From: Carposina sasakii
Lineage: Eukaryota; Arthropoda; Insecta; Lepidoptera; Carposinidae
Direction: 5' to 3'
NCBI GenBank assembly: GCA_014607495.2
Contig: CP053170.1
Coordinates: 3,596,001 to 3,660,000, forward strand
DNA length: 64,000 nt
A model generated the notes under the pieces. The model searched no databases, had not been told where the DNA came from, and was given only the letters and a program-made list of their open reading frames with translations. The position numbers and the translations under genes are program-made. Shown piece by piece: positions 10,906 to 21,545 of the stretch. Within the stretch, counting starts at the first letter, position 1, and the number at the start of each line of letters is the position of its first letter.

Positions 10906-11721
10906 TCTATATATATAAAAATCAATGCCACTTTTCGTTATAATTTTATAACTCAAGAACGGGCTCACCTATCCAAACCAAATGTCTAGGCTTTGTTCGG
11001 ACTATTTAGTAGATTGTTTATGTGAAGTTTGCACAAAATCGGTCGAGTGGTTCTTCATTTATCACATTTTTTGTAACAAATGAATTCAATAAATGGCGGA
11101 TCATTTTGTTAATGGCAATTTTGCTGTCAAATTGAAACTTTTTTCTGATGGGGATTGTGCTGTCAAATTGAAACTTTTTCAGTGTTGAGAGTACAATCAT
11201 ATTATTATGTAATTCATGCGGTCATTTCATGTTGGACGTGCTTCGATTATATTGCTATGTGTTCATATTTTTAAACATATTGTTAAGTGCATTCATACAA
11301 ACGATCTTAACTACTAAATCAAAAGGAGAAGTTTGTTTGATACCGCGTATCCCTATGATTCTAACTGATATACCGTTTGAGTTTAAACGATTACAATATC
11401 CTGTGCGTTTATCATTTGCAATGTCCATCAACAAGGCCCAAGGGCAAACACTGGACGTTTGTGGCGTGAATTTGGAGGAATCATGTTTTTCACATGGCCA
11501 ACTTTATGTTTCCTGTTCCAGAGTTGGTACCCCCAGCCGTTTATTTATTTATGCTCAAAATGGAAAAACAAAAAATATTGTTTATTCAAATGTTTTGGAT
11601 TAAGTTTTAAAATAGCTAGCAATTAATAAAATATTTTAGTTTGAAATGAATTTAATGTTCCAATTACATTATTTTATTATTTAGCACTTTATACGTAGCG
11701 CAGCACGTACCGGGCCACTAG
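10906..11721 (+). mobile_element. Helitron, 816 bp, with a helicase remnant
   Basis: The element starts TCTATATATATAAAAATC and ends in CTAG after a short GC-rich hairpin region (GCACGTACCGGGCCACTAG). It lies between a host A (10905) and T (11722), the Helitron target preference, with no duplication. Removing it rejoins the surrounding repeat copy D. It is a shortened copy that keeps only the last part of the Rep/helicase gene. Confidence 0.85.
11229..11603 (+). pseudogene. Helitron helicase, C-terminal fragment
   Basis: The frame contains a stretch typical of the C-terminus of Pif1-like Helitron helicases: SFAMSINKAQGQTLD (helicase motif region), HGQLYVSCSRVG (motif VI region) and LFIYAQNGKT. 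The full protein is over 1,000 residues; this remnant is about 90 recognisable residues and lacks the Rep nuclease and the ATP-binding motifs. The first ~30 residues of the open frame are probably not part of the original protein. Confidence 0.8.
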
Positions 11722-12049
11722 TTCATCATAAATTCAGAAATCATTTACTAAAGACAATGGCTGTATGGACTTAGTTCCCCTTGCCTTTCTTTTGGGATAA
11801 ACTAAACAAAAAAAAATCATTTCACAAATGGGTTGGGTTGGGTGCGTAGAAAGAGTATATAGGTAGATTAGATTATAGATTCATAGTCAAAGGTTGGGTG
11901 GTTGCAAGGTTGTTTTCCTGTTATGTGATTTTAATTTTTGTTCGTAGAAATATAGTTTAGTCAATTACCTACCTATTGCATGTCAAGGTGTTTTAAATTG
12001 TTGCTTTTACCTTTTTGATCTATTCAATTACACCCTAGCTTTATAAAAA

Positions 12050-12728
12050 ATGGCATTATCGGTTCGGTCAATGCGGGGGCTTTGTTTGTTGAACCGGCTT
12101 TATCGGAAGCCTTTCGGTATTGCTAGTTTTAATAACGCACCCAGTGAGGCTGTGAAAGATAATTATAACGTGGAACTTCTAAACTCGTTCAATGAAGATA
12201 TAAAAGCTGGTAAGTCTATGAAATTCTTTTTACATATCTGCACCGGTAGTAAGAAATGGGTGAGGGAGACATATCTCATATTTTAACGTCAAATTCAGAG
12301 CTACCTACGCACTAGACAAAGTCTATGTCCTTTGCATGCATATAAAAGGAAGCTGGGGAGGAGTATAGAGGCTCGTTTTGGATACAGTACAAAGTGGATT
12401 GTCATAAATAGAATTGCTTTTCATTAGCTTTTTCCACAAGTACCTACATAATAATTTTTACTTTATAGTTATTTGTAGATTTGTTTTAGATGTGTCACTA
12501 CAATTTTATTCTACCGGTGTTATTGATCTCTCTATTTTTTAGTTCAAATTAAATTGTTAACCCTTAGAATATATGCTCCTTGTGTCTTAGGTGGTGCAGT
12601 ACCTGTGTTTCGGAGAGCTCTTCTCTTCCCATCGCGGGTTGCGTTGCAAGATGAGTTTGGCATCTACACATATGCTGGTCTTTATCAAGCTGCAATTGCC
12701 CTAAGTGAAGACATCTCAGCACAATTAT
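12050..12728 (+). CDS. ACSF3: Malonyl-CoA synthetase ACSF3, first two exons
   Basis: ACSF3 activates malonate (and methylmalonate) to the CoA thioester in the mitochondrial matrix, supplying malonyl-CoA for mitochondrial fatty acid synthesis. Exon 1 is 12050-12209 and exon 2 is 12591-12728; both donors (GTAAGT, GTGAGT) and the acceptor (TGTGTCTTAG) fit consensus, and phase 1 is kept. The N-terminus (MALSVRSMRGLCLLNRLYRK) is basic and hydrophobic as in a mitochondrial targeting peptide. Exon 2 encodes VPVFRRALLFPSRVAL and a YTYAGLYQ block matching the start of the adenylate-forming domain. About 99 residues are seen; the family has about 580. No later exon was found in the remaining 51 kb of transposons. 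Confidence 0.8.
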
Positions 12729-12817
12729 GTGAGTTGTAATTTATTTTACATACATTGATACATAGGAATGAAAGTTTCTAGAGTGGATACCATATTTTGG
12801 CAAACCCAGTGTGGAAA

Positions 12818-12960
12818 GCCCACCCATGAGATGGAAGGACAACCTAGCCAAGGTCGAGGGTGTCAGTTGGATGCAGGCCGCTTCTGACTGGTGGAAATGT
12901 AGTTTGTTGTGGGAGGCCCATGTTCAGCAGTTGACATGTCAAGGCTGAGAATGATGACAT
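12818..12960 (+). repeat. LINE 3'-end fragment
   Basis: Reading gives a piece of the usual C-terminus of insect LINE ORF2 (PPMRWKDNLAKVEGVSWMQA) followed by the short 3' region (GTCAAGGCTGAGAATGATGA). It lies in ACSF3 intron 2. The AT-rich flanks 12961-13260 and 13363-13600 show nothing else. Confidence 0.6.
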
Positions 12961-13261
12961 TGATACATTAATTATTACATTATAGACAACAACAAACCAT
13001 TTTTTTCTATTTTATTGGAAATATATTACAAATACAAACCGAATAGTGCAAAAATAATATCAATCGGTTAGTAAATCCCAAAGTTACAGATGTGTTTAAA
13101 AATATATAAAATTGAAAAAAAAATTCAACTAAAGGAGTAAAAACATTATTTTACCCATATTTGAATTATCTCATTGATTTAATAAATACTTTTTAAATAT
13201 CTGTACCTATTAACAAACAATTTTTATTGACAACTATACACAAAAATGTTATTATAAAATT

Positions 13262-13362
13262 ATTAATAAAGAAATGGAAAAAATTCCTCACCTGGGTGGG
13301 AATCGAACCCACTACCTCTGCATTCCGCGTGTCAGTGCTCTAACCACTGAGCACCGAAAAAA
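13262..13362 (-). repeat. tRNA-like repeat (decayed)
   Basis: On the minus strand an A-box (CTCAGTGGTTAGAGC) and B-box (GGGTTCGATTCCCAC) are clear. The anticodon stem pairs poorly and the loop is too long. The sequence outside the tRNA part (GAAATGGAAAAAATTCCTCA) is shared with 58240-58340, so this is a dispersed tRNA-derived repeat and not a tRNA gene. Confidence 0.7.
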
Positions 13363-13603
13363 TGTTATATTATGTTTATAAAATAAGTTGCATATTTTTC
13401 CCATACTAATTAATGTAACTAATTGAGACTGTTGTGTACTATGACGTCAAAGTCTATGCCATTTTAGTATGGAGCAAATGGAGTGCTTCAAAAACATTTT
13501 GCCAACTCATATTTTTGAATATTAATCTTAATAACCTTTATTGCTGATAAATCTAACATGCCTTTTACACAATAATATATAAGTGATTAAATTATAATCA
13601 TTA

Positions 13604-13873
13604 TTAGTGTTTATCTGCGTGTCTGCAAGACACAAAGTTCTCCTCCCACCTTTTCCACTCATCTCTCAACAAGGCAGTTCTTTGCCATAATGGACCTGCT
13701 GTTTTCTTGATTTCATCAGACCATTGTTTTCTTTGTCTCCCTTTTTTCCTTTTCGTAGGGAATCTGGGAGTCCATTGAGTTATCTCCCTTGTCCATCTGT
13801 TACCATTTTCCCTGATCATATGGCCCGCCCACCTCCATTTTAGGGTTTTTGTTTTTATTGTGACATCTTCCAC
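13604..13873 (-). pseudogene. LINE endonuclease-reverse transcriptase, C-terminal fragment
   Basis: The frame reads LKWRWAGHMIRENGNRW and KKGRQRKQWSDE, the conserved C-terminal pattern of RTE-like endonuclease-reverse transcriptases of moths. The catalytic parts are absent. Part of it (13712 onward) belongs to the left arm of the 597-bp inverted repeat and reappears inverted at 16222-16404. Confidence 0.75.
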
Positions 13874-16404
13874 TTTTGTTATTTGTCTTATATCATAATG
13901 GATTTTTTAATCACGGTAAAGGATATTTATTTAACGATTCTAGGCACACATCATCATCTTTCAAACCTGTAAATGTCTGTCTAGTCTATACTCGGTAGGG
14001 CGGCGGTAGCAGGCAGGGGTGTCGATCGGCCGAGGGCGGGGCAAAGTCTCCTCGTCACCGACCGATCGGCGGATCTACCCGGCCACGTCTGCCTGCCGTC
14101 CTACCGACAAATGTCTCGTCCCACTTCTTTCAGAGTGCATGGGTATTCCCCCATGCACTCATTATAATATATAATGTACAGTATTGTCCTCCGGCCGCAT
14201 AAATAGTGACCGGCCCGCTGACGCGTGCCGAGACTTTGCCCGGGCACAGGGGCATCCCTCAGGCCCGCTACAAGAAGCGCGCTAGCGCGCGCTTAGGAAG
14301 ACCCCAGAAACCTGTAAAGATTCCAGGTCAATGGTGGTATTTGTATTTGCACTGGCTTGTGAGGAATCTGAATCATCAGTAGCAAATCACTTTGCCAGAA
14401 CAATGTGGTATTTTATAAACCACTGATATGTGATATCACATTGTTCTCGTAAATAGGCAGTATACAGTATATTCTCACTAAACCGGCGCTATTAAAATAA
14501 AGATTAGTGCTGTATTATTGGAATGTTTTCTGATTATATACTGGATTTTAGAAAAAAAATCATAATTATGTTACTGGAAACCCGCCCGCGCTATAAAGTT
14601 TATTCGCAAGTATTAATTACGTACATTTGTCTCTTTCGCACGTATCGTGCGCTCTCACTCCGCCCCTGCTAGGTCTAGAACCTTCTTATGCTTACCTAGG
14701 CATCCTGTTTGTTCCTACTCTACTCTCTCTCTTGATCTCTATTTCGAAACCTAGGTCATCCAAGCGATCCTACCTATGGAAACTCCATCTCCATTACTCG
14801 ATTAGAATCTCTAGCGCACCTAGGTCGGAGCTCGAGCTGAGGGCGGAATGAAATTACGGATCCGTGGATTACGCCCACAGTGGTCGACGCACATGTGGCC
14901 GACGCCACCGATTTCATTTTAGTGCTATAAAATTGATAACAACCAATTTTTTATCAAATGTACAGACAGGCACAAAATGGTTTGTGCGAATACATTAAAA
15001 TATTATAAAATTATTAACCCTATACTTGGCAGAGAATTTTACTTTTTAAAAATTATACTTTTGCTCCTTCCCTACGTTAATTTGGTTATAAGGATATCAG
15101 GAAAAATGAAATAAAAAATCTCTGTATTTCAACTTTAAACCACTTTTCCTATCTAATACACAAAGGCATTTACAGGATACGATCGTACAAACGTCCGCCA
15201 CCGGATGTACCTTTCCTAGTTTTTTGTAGATGGGTTATTTTTCTTCAGCCAGGCACAGGGTTGGATACACTTTTGAGCATTTTCTCTGTACCTGAAGTGG
15301 TAGAAACAAAGCCAGTCCGGATTGCTGCGCTGGGAAAATCTGCTCCCTGAACGCGAACGTGACCTCCTGTCGTATCTTTGACGGAAGGGCTGTCTCGATC
15401 TCGATCCTTCAAGCTGTTGTAATCTTGATGTTAACTGGGCAATTTGAGCTTCAAGGTGGCAGGTCAGCTGTATGTCATAATTATTCCGAGAACCTGCTAT
15501 TTCCTGGACCTCACCGATCCGCGTAGTCTCGATAATTTTGTCCGCCATATTAGCCAATTTGTCCAGCTCTTTGACCTCACTGACTGTCAATACAGTTTGT
15601 ATTGCAGTTGGTAAATGCCCTAACCACAGCATACCAAGAGTTTCCTCAGGGAATTTACTCCTGGCTAGCTCTCTCATTCGACGCAACAACTGTGAAGGTT
15701 TCTGATCTCCCAGATCTAATTCCTTCAACAACTTCTGCACTTGTCGGACTTCTGACTCCTCGTACACTGTCAGTAGTCGGTCCTTTAAGGCATATTATTA
15801 TTTTTTATCTGGGGTCTTCCTAAGCGCGCGCTAGCGCGCTTCTTGTAGCGGGCCTGAGGGATGCCCCTGTGCCCGGGCAAAGTCTCGGCACGCGTCAGCG
15901 GGCCGGTCACTATTTATGCGGCCGGAGGACAATACTGTACATTATATATTATAATGAGTGCATGGGGGAATACCCATGCACTCTGAAAGAAGTGGGACGA
16001 GACATTTGTCGGTAGGACGGCAGGCAGACGTGGCCGGGTAGATCCGCCGATCGGTCGGTGACGAGGAGACTTTGCCCCGCCCTCGGCCGATCGACACCCC
16101 TGCCTGCTACCGCCGCCCTACCGAGTATAGACTAGACAGACATTTACAGGTTTGAAAGATGATGATGTGTGCCTAGAATCGTTAAATAAATATCCTTTAC
16201 CGTGATTAAAAAATCCATTATGATATAAGACAAATAACAAAAGTGGAAGATGTCACAATAAAAACAAAAACCCTAAAATGGAGGTGGGCGGGCCATATGA
16301 TCAGGGAAAATGGTAACAGATGGACAAGGGAGATAACTCAATGGACTCCCAGATTCCCTACGAAAAGGAAAAAAGGGAGACAAAGAAAACAATGGTCTGA
16401 TGAA
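13712..16404. repeat. Large inverted repeat with 597-bp arms
   Basis: The arm 13712-14308 is mirrored by 15808-16404; every stretch compared by eye matches and both arms have the same length. Each arm joins a LINE fragment to a GC-rich block (GGTAGGGCGGCGGTAGCAGG) and a GCGCGCTAGCGCGC palindrome. The 1,499-bp spacer holds a gypsy gag fragment. The near identity means a recent inverted duplication, or an assembly fold. Confidence 0.85.
15216..15790 (-). pseudogene. Ty3/gypsy-type gag fragment
   Basis: The frame gives a retrotransposon capsid/nucleocapsid piece: LLRRMRELA and LWLGHLPTAIQTVL typical of gag, an Arg/Ser-rich stretch (RSRSRSGSRF), and a C-x3-H...C-x3-C motif (CFYHF...CIQPC) near the end, followed by a stop. 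The N-terminal part is cut off at the inverted-repeat junction near 15800 and no pol follows. Spacer 14309-15200 may include an LTR, but its ends could not be placed. Confidence 0.75.
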
Positions 16405-16849
16405 GTACTTCAGTGCGTCTTTTCTTTTGACGAGGACTTAAATCTTCAAAGGGCTTACGAGGAGAGACATGAGTACACGTAGAGGCATCGGATTTAGAAG
16501 GTAAATTCGTCTGCTCAGTAGTTTCTTCTTCTATTGCGTTCGTAGGTAATACTTGTAAAGGCAAATTATTTTCCTTTAGGGAATCCGGCCACTGGACTTC
16601 AGACTGCAACCACTCTGAGTGTTTATTTAGAAACTTTCCTTCGCTTCTTCCAGCTTGAGACCATTTAGGATAGATCCGGTAGCAAAATCGACGACACCAG
16701 TTCTTTAAGTCTTCTTCGGCACCTTCACAAAGAGAAACGTTGCAATTCGTTTTAAGGACACCGAATAGATGATCAAAGTCACGTAGATCATTGTGTTTGC
16801 GTAAAGCGCAATAAAGGTCAAGATTTGTAACAAATCCACGGAAAGACAT
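16403..16849 (-). pseudogene. Truncated transposon-like ORF of unknown family
   Basis: An ATG at 16849 opens a frame of about 149 residues (MSFRGFVTNLDLYCAL..., NWCRRFCYRIYP, ending KPFEDLSPRQKKRR) before it runs into the inverted-repeat arm at 16404. The Cys/Trp-rich start and the final basic patch look like the N-terminus of a multi-copy insect transposon protein, but I cannot name the family. It is truncated by the inverted duplication. Confidence 0.45.
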
Positions 16850-17795
16850 ATTTATTAGAACGAAATAGAAATCAAAACTGATGTAAAATAAAGGATTACC
16901 AACCAATTTATACTACACTACCCTCATTACTGCGTACTGCGTACAATTGTTATTCTTGTAATGTTTTAGTACTAATGATTTCAATTAATAATCACCTGCA
17001 TCAAATAATTGTTGAAAATGCTAAAAATTACTCTAAGAATGACATCTGTAATTGATAGAAATGCTAATGACTACTGTCTTAATGATAATGCAATAATTTC
17101 ATTAATTAATTATTTAAAAGTCTAAGACCGTCTGTGGATCGATCGTTGCCCTCGTTTGCAAATTAATTAATTTAATTATTATTTTTTTATTTCTGCAACA
17201 TCATTTATCGATACGCATATTTAGAGGGGCCCTTATTCCTCTATGATTTTAACAGAAAATTGTAAGATCCTTGTCATTGTAGTATATTATAATATAAAAA
17301 TCAAACATTTCTATGTACCGCAGAAAGTGCACGTTTGGCGCACTATGTGTGTTAGCATTAATTGTAGTTCTCTCAAATATAAACACAATACCGAAGACCG
17401 CAACTTGAAACGAGGCCGGAATCAAGAGATATGTAAGTAAGTTTGACCATTTCCATAGTAAGAAAACACTATTTCTCAATTATCTCCTCAAATATAACAG
17501 TTACAAAAAAACTTAAAATAATAACTTTTGAAGACATTGATCTACCAAACAAGATGGCATAATTCGTTTCTCAAGATTCACCAATTTTATTTTTTGGATG
17601 CGAATGTCCAGCACCTCCCATACATTGGAACCACTGTGGGGCGTGTAGTTTACGTAGTTTCTAACTATTTTGGTTATGAAACACCCTGTCCTAAATCTAA
17701 CCGTTTTTGAGATATTTGAATGTGATTGATTTTTATAAAAACATCCCGATTTTTGGCTATCAGCTTAGATATCATAAAATGTGTGAGTGTTATTA
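16850..17795. other. AT-rich stretch without a recognised gene
   Basis: No coding potential stands out. The portion 17600-17760 (GAAACACCCTGTCCTAAATC) resembles non-coding ends of cut-and-paste elements but no matching partner was found. Confidence 0.4.
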
Positions 17796-19876
17796 CACAA
17801 GGGAACATAATTTTTGTTGAATGAAATATTACGACTAATATTATGTATTTTCGGGGTGCTGATTTCAGATCTGAAATCAGATTTTTTGTATCAGCTTTAG
17901 TTTTTGAGATTAAAAAAAAAACGTGTTTTTGAAAAAAATATATTTTATTTAAAAAAGAACTTTAGAAAAATAACCACTACACATCGAAAAATTTTCTTTT
18001 ATAAGATTTTCTTGTTTGACTTGGTTCACAAGGGCTGTTTTTAATGCTCCAGCAGTAGTCCGCCATCATGTTGGCATTCCAATGACCCTGGTACCGCTCT
18101 TCCATAGTCCGAATATCTTGATGGAAACGTTCCCCTTGTTCTTCACTCAGATCACCTAGATTATCAGGGAAACGATCCAAATGGCTGTGGAGGAAGTGTA
18201 CCTTAATGCTCATATTGCATCCAAGCTGCTGGAAGTGCGACAACATCTCCTCAATGTGCTTCGCATAGCATTTATCTTTCTTGTTTCCCAGAAAATTTTG
18301 TGCAATCCAAACGAATTTATTCCAGGCATTTTTTTCAATATCGGTCATGTAATTATGAAAGTTTTCATCCTTCATCAACCTTCTTATTTGGGGACCATCG
18401 AAAATTCCGGCTTTCAGTTTCTCGGTACTCAAATTATGGAACTTTTTAGAGATATATTGAAAACAATCACCATTCTTGTTCAGAGCTTTGACAAATTGTT
18501 TCATGAGCCCAAGTTTGATGTGCAAAGGTGGCAGTATTATGCGATCTCTAGGCACTAGTGGTTCATTTATCACATTCTGTTTTCCCGGAACCATAGCTTG
18601 CCTGGGGGGCCATTCTTTTCTAACCCAGTGCTGAGACTTAGCTCTGCTGTCCCACAGACAAATAAAACAAGGATATTTTGTATAGCCTCCTTGTTGTCCT
18701 AGAAGAAAATTCACCATTTTTAAATCTACACATATCAGCCACTTGTGTTCATTGTACTTGATTCTATTCATAACAGAAGCTACAGTATCATATTCTTCTT
18801 TGACTTTAGTTGAATGTGCAATCGGTATCGACCCCAGCTTATTGCCGTTATGCATAAGTACACATTTTAGGCTACGCTTACAGGAATCAATAAATAAACG
18901 CCATTCTTTTGGATCATATTCTTGTAATCCCATTGATTTCAATAAACCAGGAATATCTGAACAATAAACAAAGTTATCATCTTCAGAAAAAAATGAAAGC
19001 AATTCTGTCTCTCTTTTACGATAGTACGAAATTCTTGTTTCTCGAGTTAAAAGATTTCTTTGCTTTAATCGAGAAGCTAGAATCTCTGATGCTTTTTTAG
19101 AAAGCCCAAGGTCTCTGACTAATGCGCTAAGCTCTTCCTGATTAAAGGGCCGGGGCTCAGAAGAAATATCTGGATTAAAATCAGCTGTCCCACTTTCGTC
19201 ACTTGAAGACGAGTTTTCTTCTTCCAAGACGTGATCATTTTGTGTAGATGATGAAGCTTGTGGTGCTGACGCATCGCAGGAGTACAGGACTGGTCGGGTA
19301 ACAGATAACAAGTTAGGGTAAAACCATTTGGCCCGGTTTCTTTTGTTAATCCCGTTTATATCAACAACGCAAAAATAACAATCGTCCTGATGATTTGAAG
19401 GTTCTCGCCAGATCATTGGTGCTTGGTACTTGAAATGGGGTCTTTTCCGATTCACCCATAATCTCAAAGACTCGACGCATGTTTTACATACCATTTTAGG
19501 CACCCAATACTTGTCGCGGGTGTCCAAAGGAAATCCAAAGTAATCAAAGTACACCCGTTTTACGAACTCCGACACACTTAGTCTATACTCTTTGAATGTA
19601 TATTCACCACATATGTTACAGAAATAGTTGGGATCGTTTTTACAGATATTTCGTGACGACGACATTGTAAAAAAAAAATTTTTTTTTAATTGTACAACTC
19701 GGAATTATGAAAATTAAGTGCAACTAGTACAAAAACCCGTCAAATAGCTGTATCTCATAAACGGGAGCTGTTAGAAACCAAATGCGGGTAGATTTGCAAT
19801 TAGCGACCTCGTATTAGTAAACAACATTCACAAAATGCCATGCAACAAAAAAAAAGTCTCATTTTGTTCCCTTGTG
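17796..19876 (-). mobile_element. Compact DNA transposon with CAC termini (copy 1), 2,081 bp
   Basis: Ends are CACAAGGGAACATAAT and the inverted CACAAGGGAACAAAAT. The flanks read TTATTA on both sides (17790-17795 and 19877-19882), which allows a 3-bp TTA or a 6-bp duplication. The second member at 52684-54756 has CACTGGTTAACA ends and an unambiguous 3-bp TTA duplication, which favours 3 bp. The element holds one long ORF and little else. CAC ends with 3-bp duplications recall CACTA elements, but the protein family is not one I can assign. Confidence 0.75.
17977..19665 (-). CDS. Putative transposase of the CAC-terminus family (562 aa), intact
   Basis: The uninterrupted frame starts at an ATG 211 bp inside the right end and stops 181 bp from the left end. 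The N-terminus has paired cysteines (CNICGEYTF, VCKTCVESLRLW, CYFCVVDI), likely a zinc-binding DNA-recognition part. A Ser/Glu-rich linker at about 140-170 follows. The C-terminal two thirds has blocks shared with the 545-aa protein at 52887-54524: WRLFIDS, GYTKYPCFICLWDSR, LPPLHIKLGLMKQFVK, GERFHQDI and DYCW. Role as transposase is inferred from its position as the only ORF between the inverted repeats. No frameshift or stop is seen, so it may be recently active. Confidence 0.65.
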   Translation of the reverse strand: MSSSRNICKNDPNYFCNICGEYTFKEYRLSVSEFVKRVYFDYFGFPLDTRDKYWVPKMVCKTCVESLRLWVNRKRPHFKYQAPMIWREPSNHQDDCYFCVVDINGINKRNRAKWFYPNLLSVTRPVLYSCDASAPQASSSTQNDHVLEEENSSSSDESGTADFNPDISSEPRPFNQEELSALVRDLGLSKKASEILASRLKQRNLLTRETRISYYRKRETELLSFFSEDDNFVYCSDIPGLLKSMGLQEYDPKEWRLFIDSCKRSLKCVLMHNGNKLGSIPIAHSTKVKEEYDTVASVMNRIKYNEHKWLICVDLKMVNFLLGQQGGYTKYPCFICLWDSRAKSQHWVRKEWPPRQAMVPGKQNVINEPLVPRDRIILPPLHIKLGLMKQFVKALNKNGDCFQYISKKFHNLSTEKLKAGIFDGPQIRRLMKDENFHNYMTDIEKNAWNKFVWIAQNFLGNKKDKCYAKHIEEMLSHFQQLGCNMSIKVHFLHSHLDRFPDNLGDLSEEQGERFHQDIRTMEERYQGHWNANMMADYCWSIKNSPCEPSQTRKSYKRKFFDV

Positions 19877-19882
19877 TTATTA

Positions 19883-20242
19883 ATATTATTAGTTTTTTTC
19901 ATGTAAAATAAGATGCTTTATGACCTCAATAACCAGTATTGTACGTAAAATAACGAAATAAATCGTTGTGGACGATTGAAACTTAAAAATAAATATTGGA
20001 ATTTAAAAAAATTATTTTTATTTAAACGATATCTAAAAAAAATAATATGACGCCTGTTTTGCAGATGTGCTTAATAATATCTACGTTTCATCAGCTATCC
20101 GACGAGGTAATACAATCCAGGGTTTTATCAAAAATTTGTATAAATAAACTTAGTTTCTTAGGCTACCGGGGAGGCAAAATAAAACAATAGACGAGTACCA
20201 AATACTAATTTATTAGACAAGTTACAAAAAAAATATCATATT
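19883..20242. other. AT-rich gap, non-coding
   Basis: No recognisable element, apart from sequence just left of the Tc1-like gene that probably belongs to its 3' flank. Confidence 0.35.
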
Positions 20243-21390
20243 CTAAATTAAATGTTCGACGTGTCCGCCTCTTTTCTGCACACATCTTCTTTTACGTAGG
20301 CCACTTTTCACTACACGAGTAGTTAAAATTCTTCTTATTTCATTTGCCGCATTAATTATTTTTTCTCTCAATAATTCAATTGATGAAATTGGGTTGAGCT
20401 CACTGTACACGAGATTCTTCATGTGCCCCCACACATAAAAATCCATGGGGGTCAAGTCCGGACTTCTAACTGGCCAGGGTAAAGGCCCACCTCGTCCAAT
20501 CCATTTATTTGGATAAGATGTAGTGTTGAGTAGGACACGACTTGAAAAAGAGTTTGTAAGAGTAGCCTCTTTTTTGTCCTGAGCCAGTACAATGTCCCAC
20601 TTCAAATGAGGCGAGGCGTACCTACTGACTGAACCATTTGAAGTTATTATAGTACGAAATATGCGCGCCTCCTGACGCCTCAAATGTCAGACGCGACGTG
20701 CTTTTGTCATGGCGCCTCGCCTCGCATGGAAGACAATATATTTCTCTCTCGCTCAAAATGTCAGACGCGACGACCGTGACGTGATCACGTGACGTGCTTG
20801 TCGTTTGTCTGCCTGCCTCGCTCGACCGTTCAAGCTCGACCGCGACAAGAAAATTGAAGTAGTACAATTTAAAATTTCGAGGCACTCTTACATTTTGACG
20901 TCATGTCCGGGACAAATGAAGTGCCTCTTGTATGTCCTACTCAACACTAATAAGATGTATCCAGCCATTCTCTCACACTTCTCCTGTAATGTGCTGGGCA
21001 GCCATCATGTTGGAACCACATGTCTCTAATCAGACTGAGTGGTAAATCCTCTAGAAGGTCGCTTAGGTCTTCTCTCAGGAAATTTTCATAGTGTTCTCCG
21101 TTTAAATTGTCGGGTAAAAAGTAGGGCCCAATTAAATGGTTTGAAATAATACCCATCCACACATTCAGGCTAAATCTCCGTTGTGACCCCTTAACTCTTT
21201 TCTTATTAGGATTTCCCAGTTCTTTCGGAGCCCAATAATGAGCGTTATGGTAATTGGTAATACCATCTTTATCAAATTTCGACTCATCTGTCCACAATAT
21301 GTTTTTTAAAAAAGTCGGGTCTTCTAGATCAGCATGTAACATAAATCTGCAGAAATCCAGTCTTCTTGCGGGATCTCCCTCTTCCATAGC
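20243..21390 (-). pseudogene. Tc1/mariner-superfamily transposase, split by a MITE
   Basis: Two frames, 20950-21387 and 20243-20512, join to one transposase C-terminal half once the 20521-20949 insert is removed. Visible catalytic context is ILWTDESKF (D), MWFQHDGCPAHY (D) and SPDLTPMDFYVWG (third D). The N-terminal DNA-binding part is missing; a SINE lies just upstream at 21425-21545. It is the same family as the gene at 63601-64000 (MWFQQDGCPAHF). The inserted MITE makes this copy inactive. Confidence 0.8.
20521..20949. mobile_element. hAT-type MITE, 429 bp
   Basis: Ends are TAGTGTTGAGTAGGACA and its inverse; the 8-bp duplication ATAAGATG is present on both sides (20513-20520, 20950-20957). 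An 8-bp duplication and TA-G start fit the hAT superfamily. It carries no transposase. Precise removal restores the reading frame of the surrounding Tc1-like transposase. Confidence 0.85.
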
Positions 21391-21424
21391 ATGTACCGGC
21401 GTGTAATGATATGGGTATACTCGT

Positions 21425-21545
21425 ATCAGTACAGGAGGCGCTGCTGCTCACCTCCCGGAAACCCTTAATCGCCTCGTACGATACCCACGGGCAGGCAAGG
21501 ATGGTACAAACTCTACTCTGCCGGCACCATGCGGCTAAGAATCTA
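21425..21545 (+). repeat. SINE-like repeat fragment
   Basis: It shares CTCCCGGAAACCCTTAATCG and TACTCTGCCGGCACCA with the copies at 1082-1275 and 32341-32592. Confidence 0.7.

Larger units (their letters stand above)
9722..11806. repeat. Three head-to-tail copies of the same element (copies B-D)
   Basis: Copies of about 410 bp run about 9722-10148, 10149-10558 and 10559-11806. Each has the order GGCTTGCATRTG, AATCTAGTG, TTCTTGAGGATTTT, CATTCATCAT and the terminal GTTCCCCTTGCCTTTC. Only the right-hand terminal repeat is kept in each, as expected after unequal exchange. Copy D is split by the Helitron at 10906-11721. Confidence 0.75.
9111..12049. other. Divergent intergenic region between MED25 and ACSF3
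   Basis: Both genes start outward from this 2.9-kb interval, so it must hold both promoters unless further 5' exons exist. Nearly all of 9271-11806 is repeat sequence, leaving about 160 bp next to MED25 and about 240 bp next to ACSF3 as unique upstream sequence. No clear TATA box was recognised. Confidence 0.6.

Noticed and set aside
13262..13362. Functional tRNA gene
   Set aside because: A- and B-boxes are present but the anticodon stem does not form and the surrounding text is shared with 58240-58340, so it is a tRNA-derived repeat.
20622..20885. Protein coded inside the MITE
   Set aside because: The frame has no recognisable domain and the element is only 429 bp with hAT-type ends.
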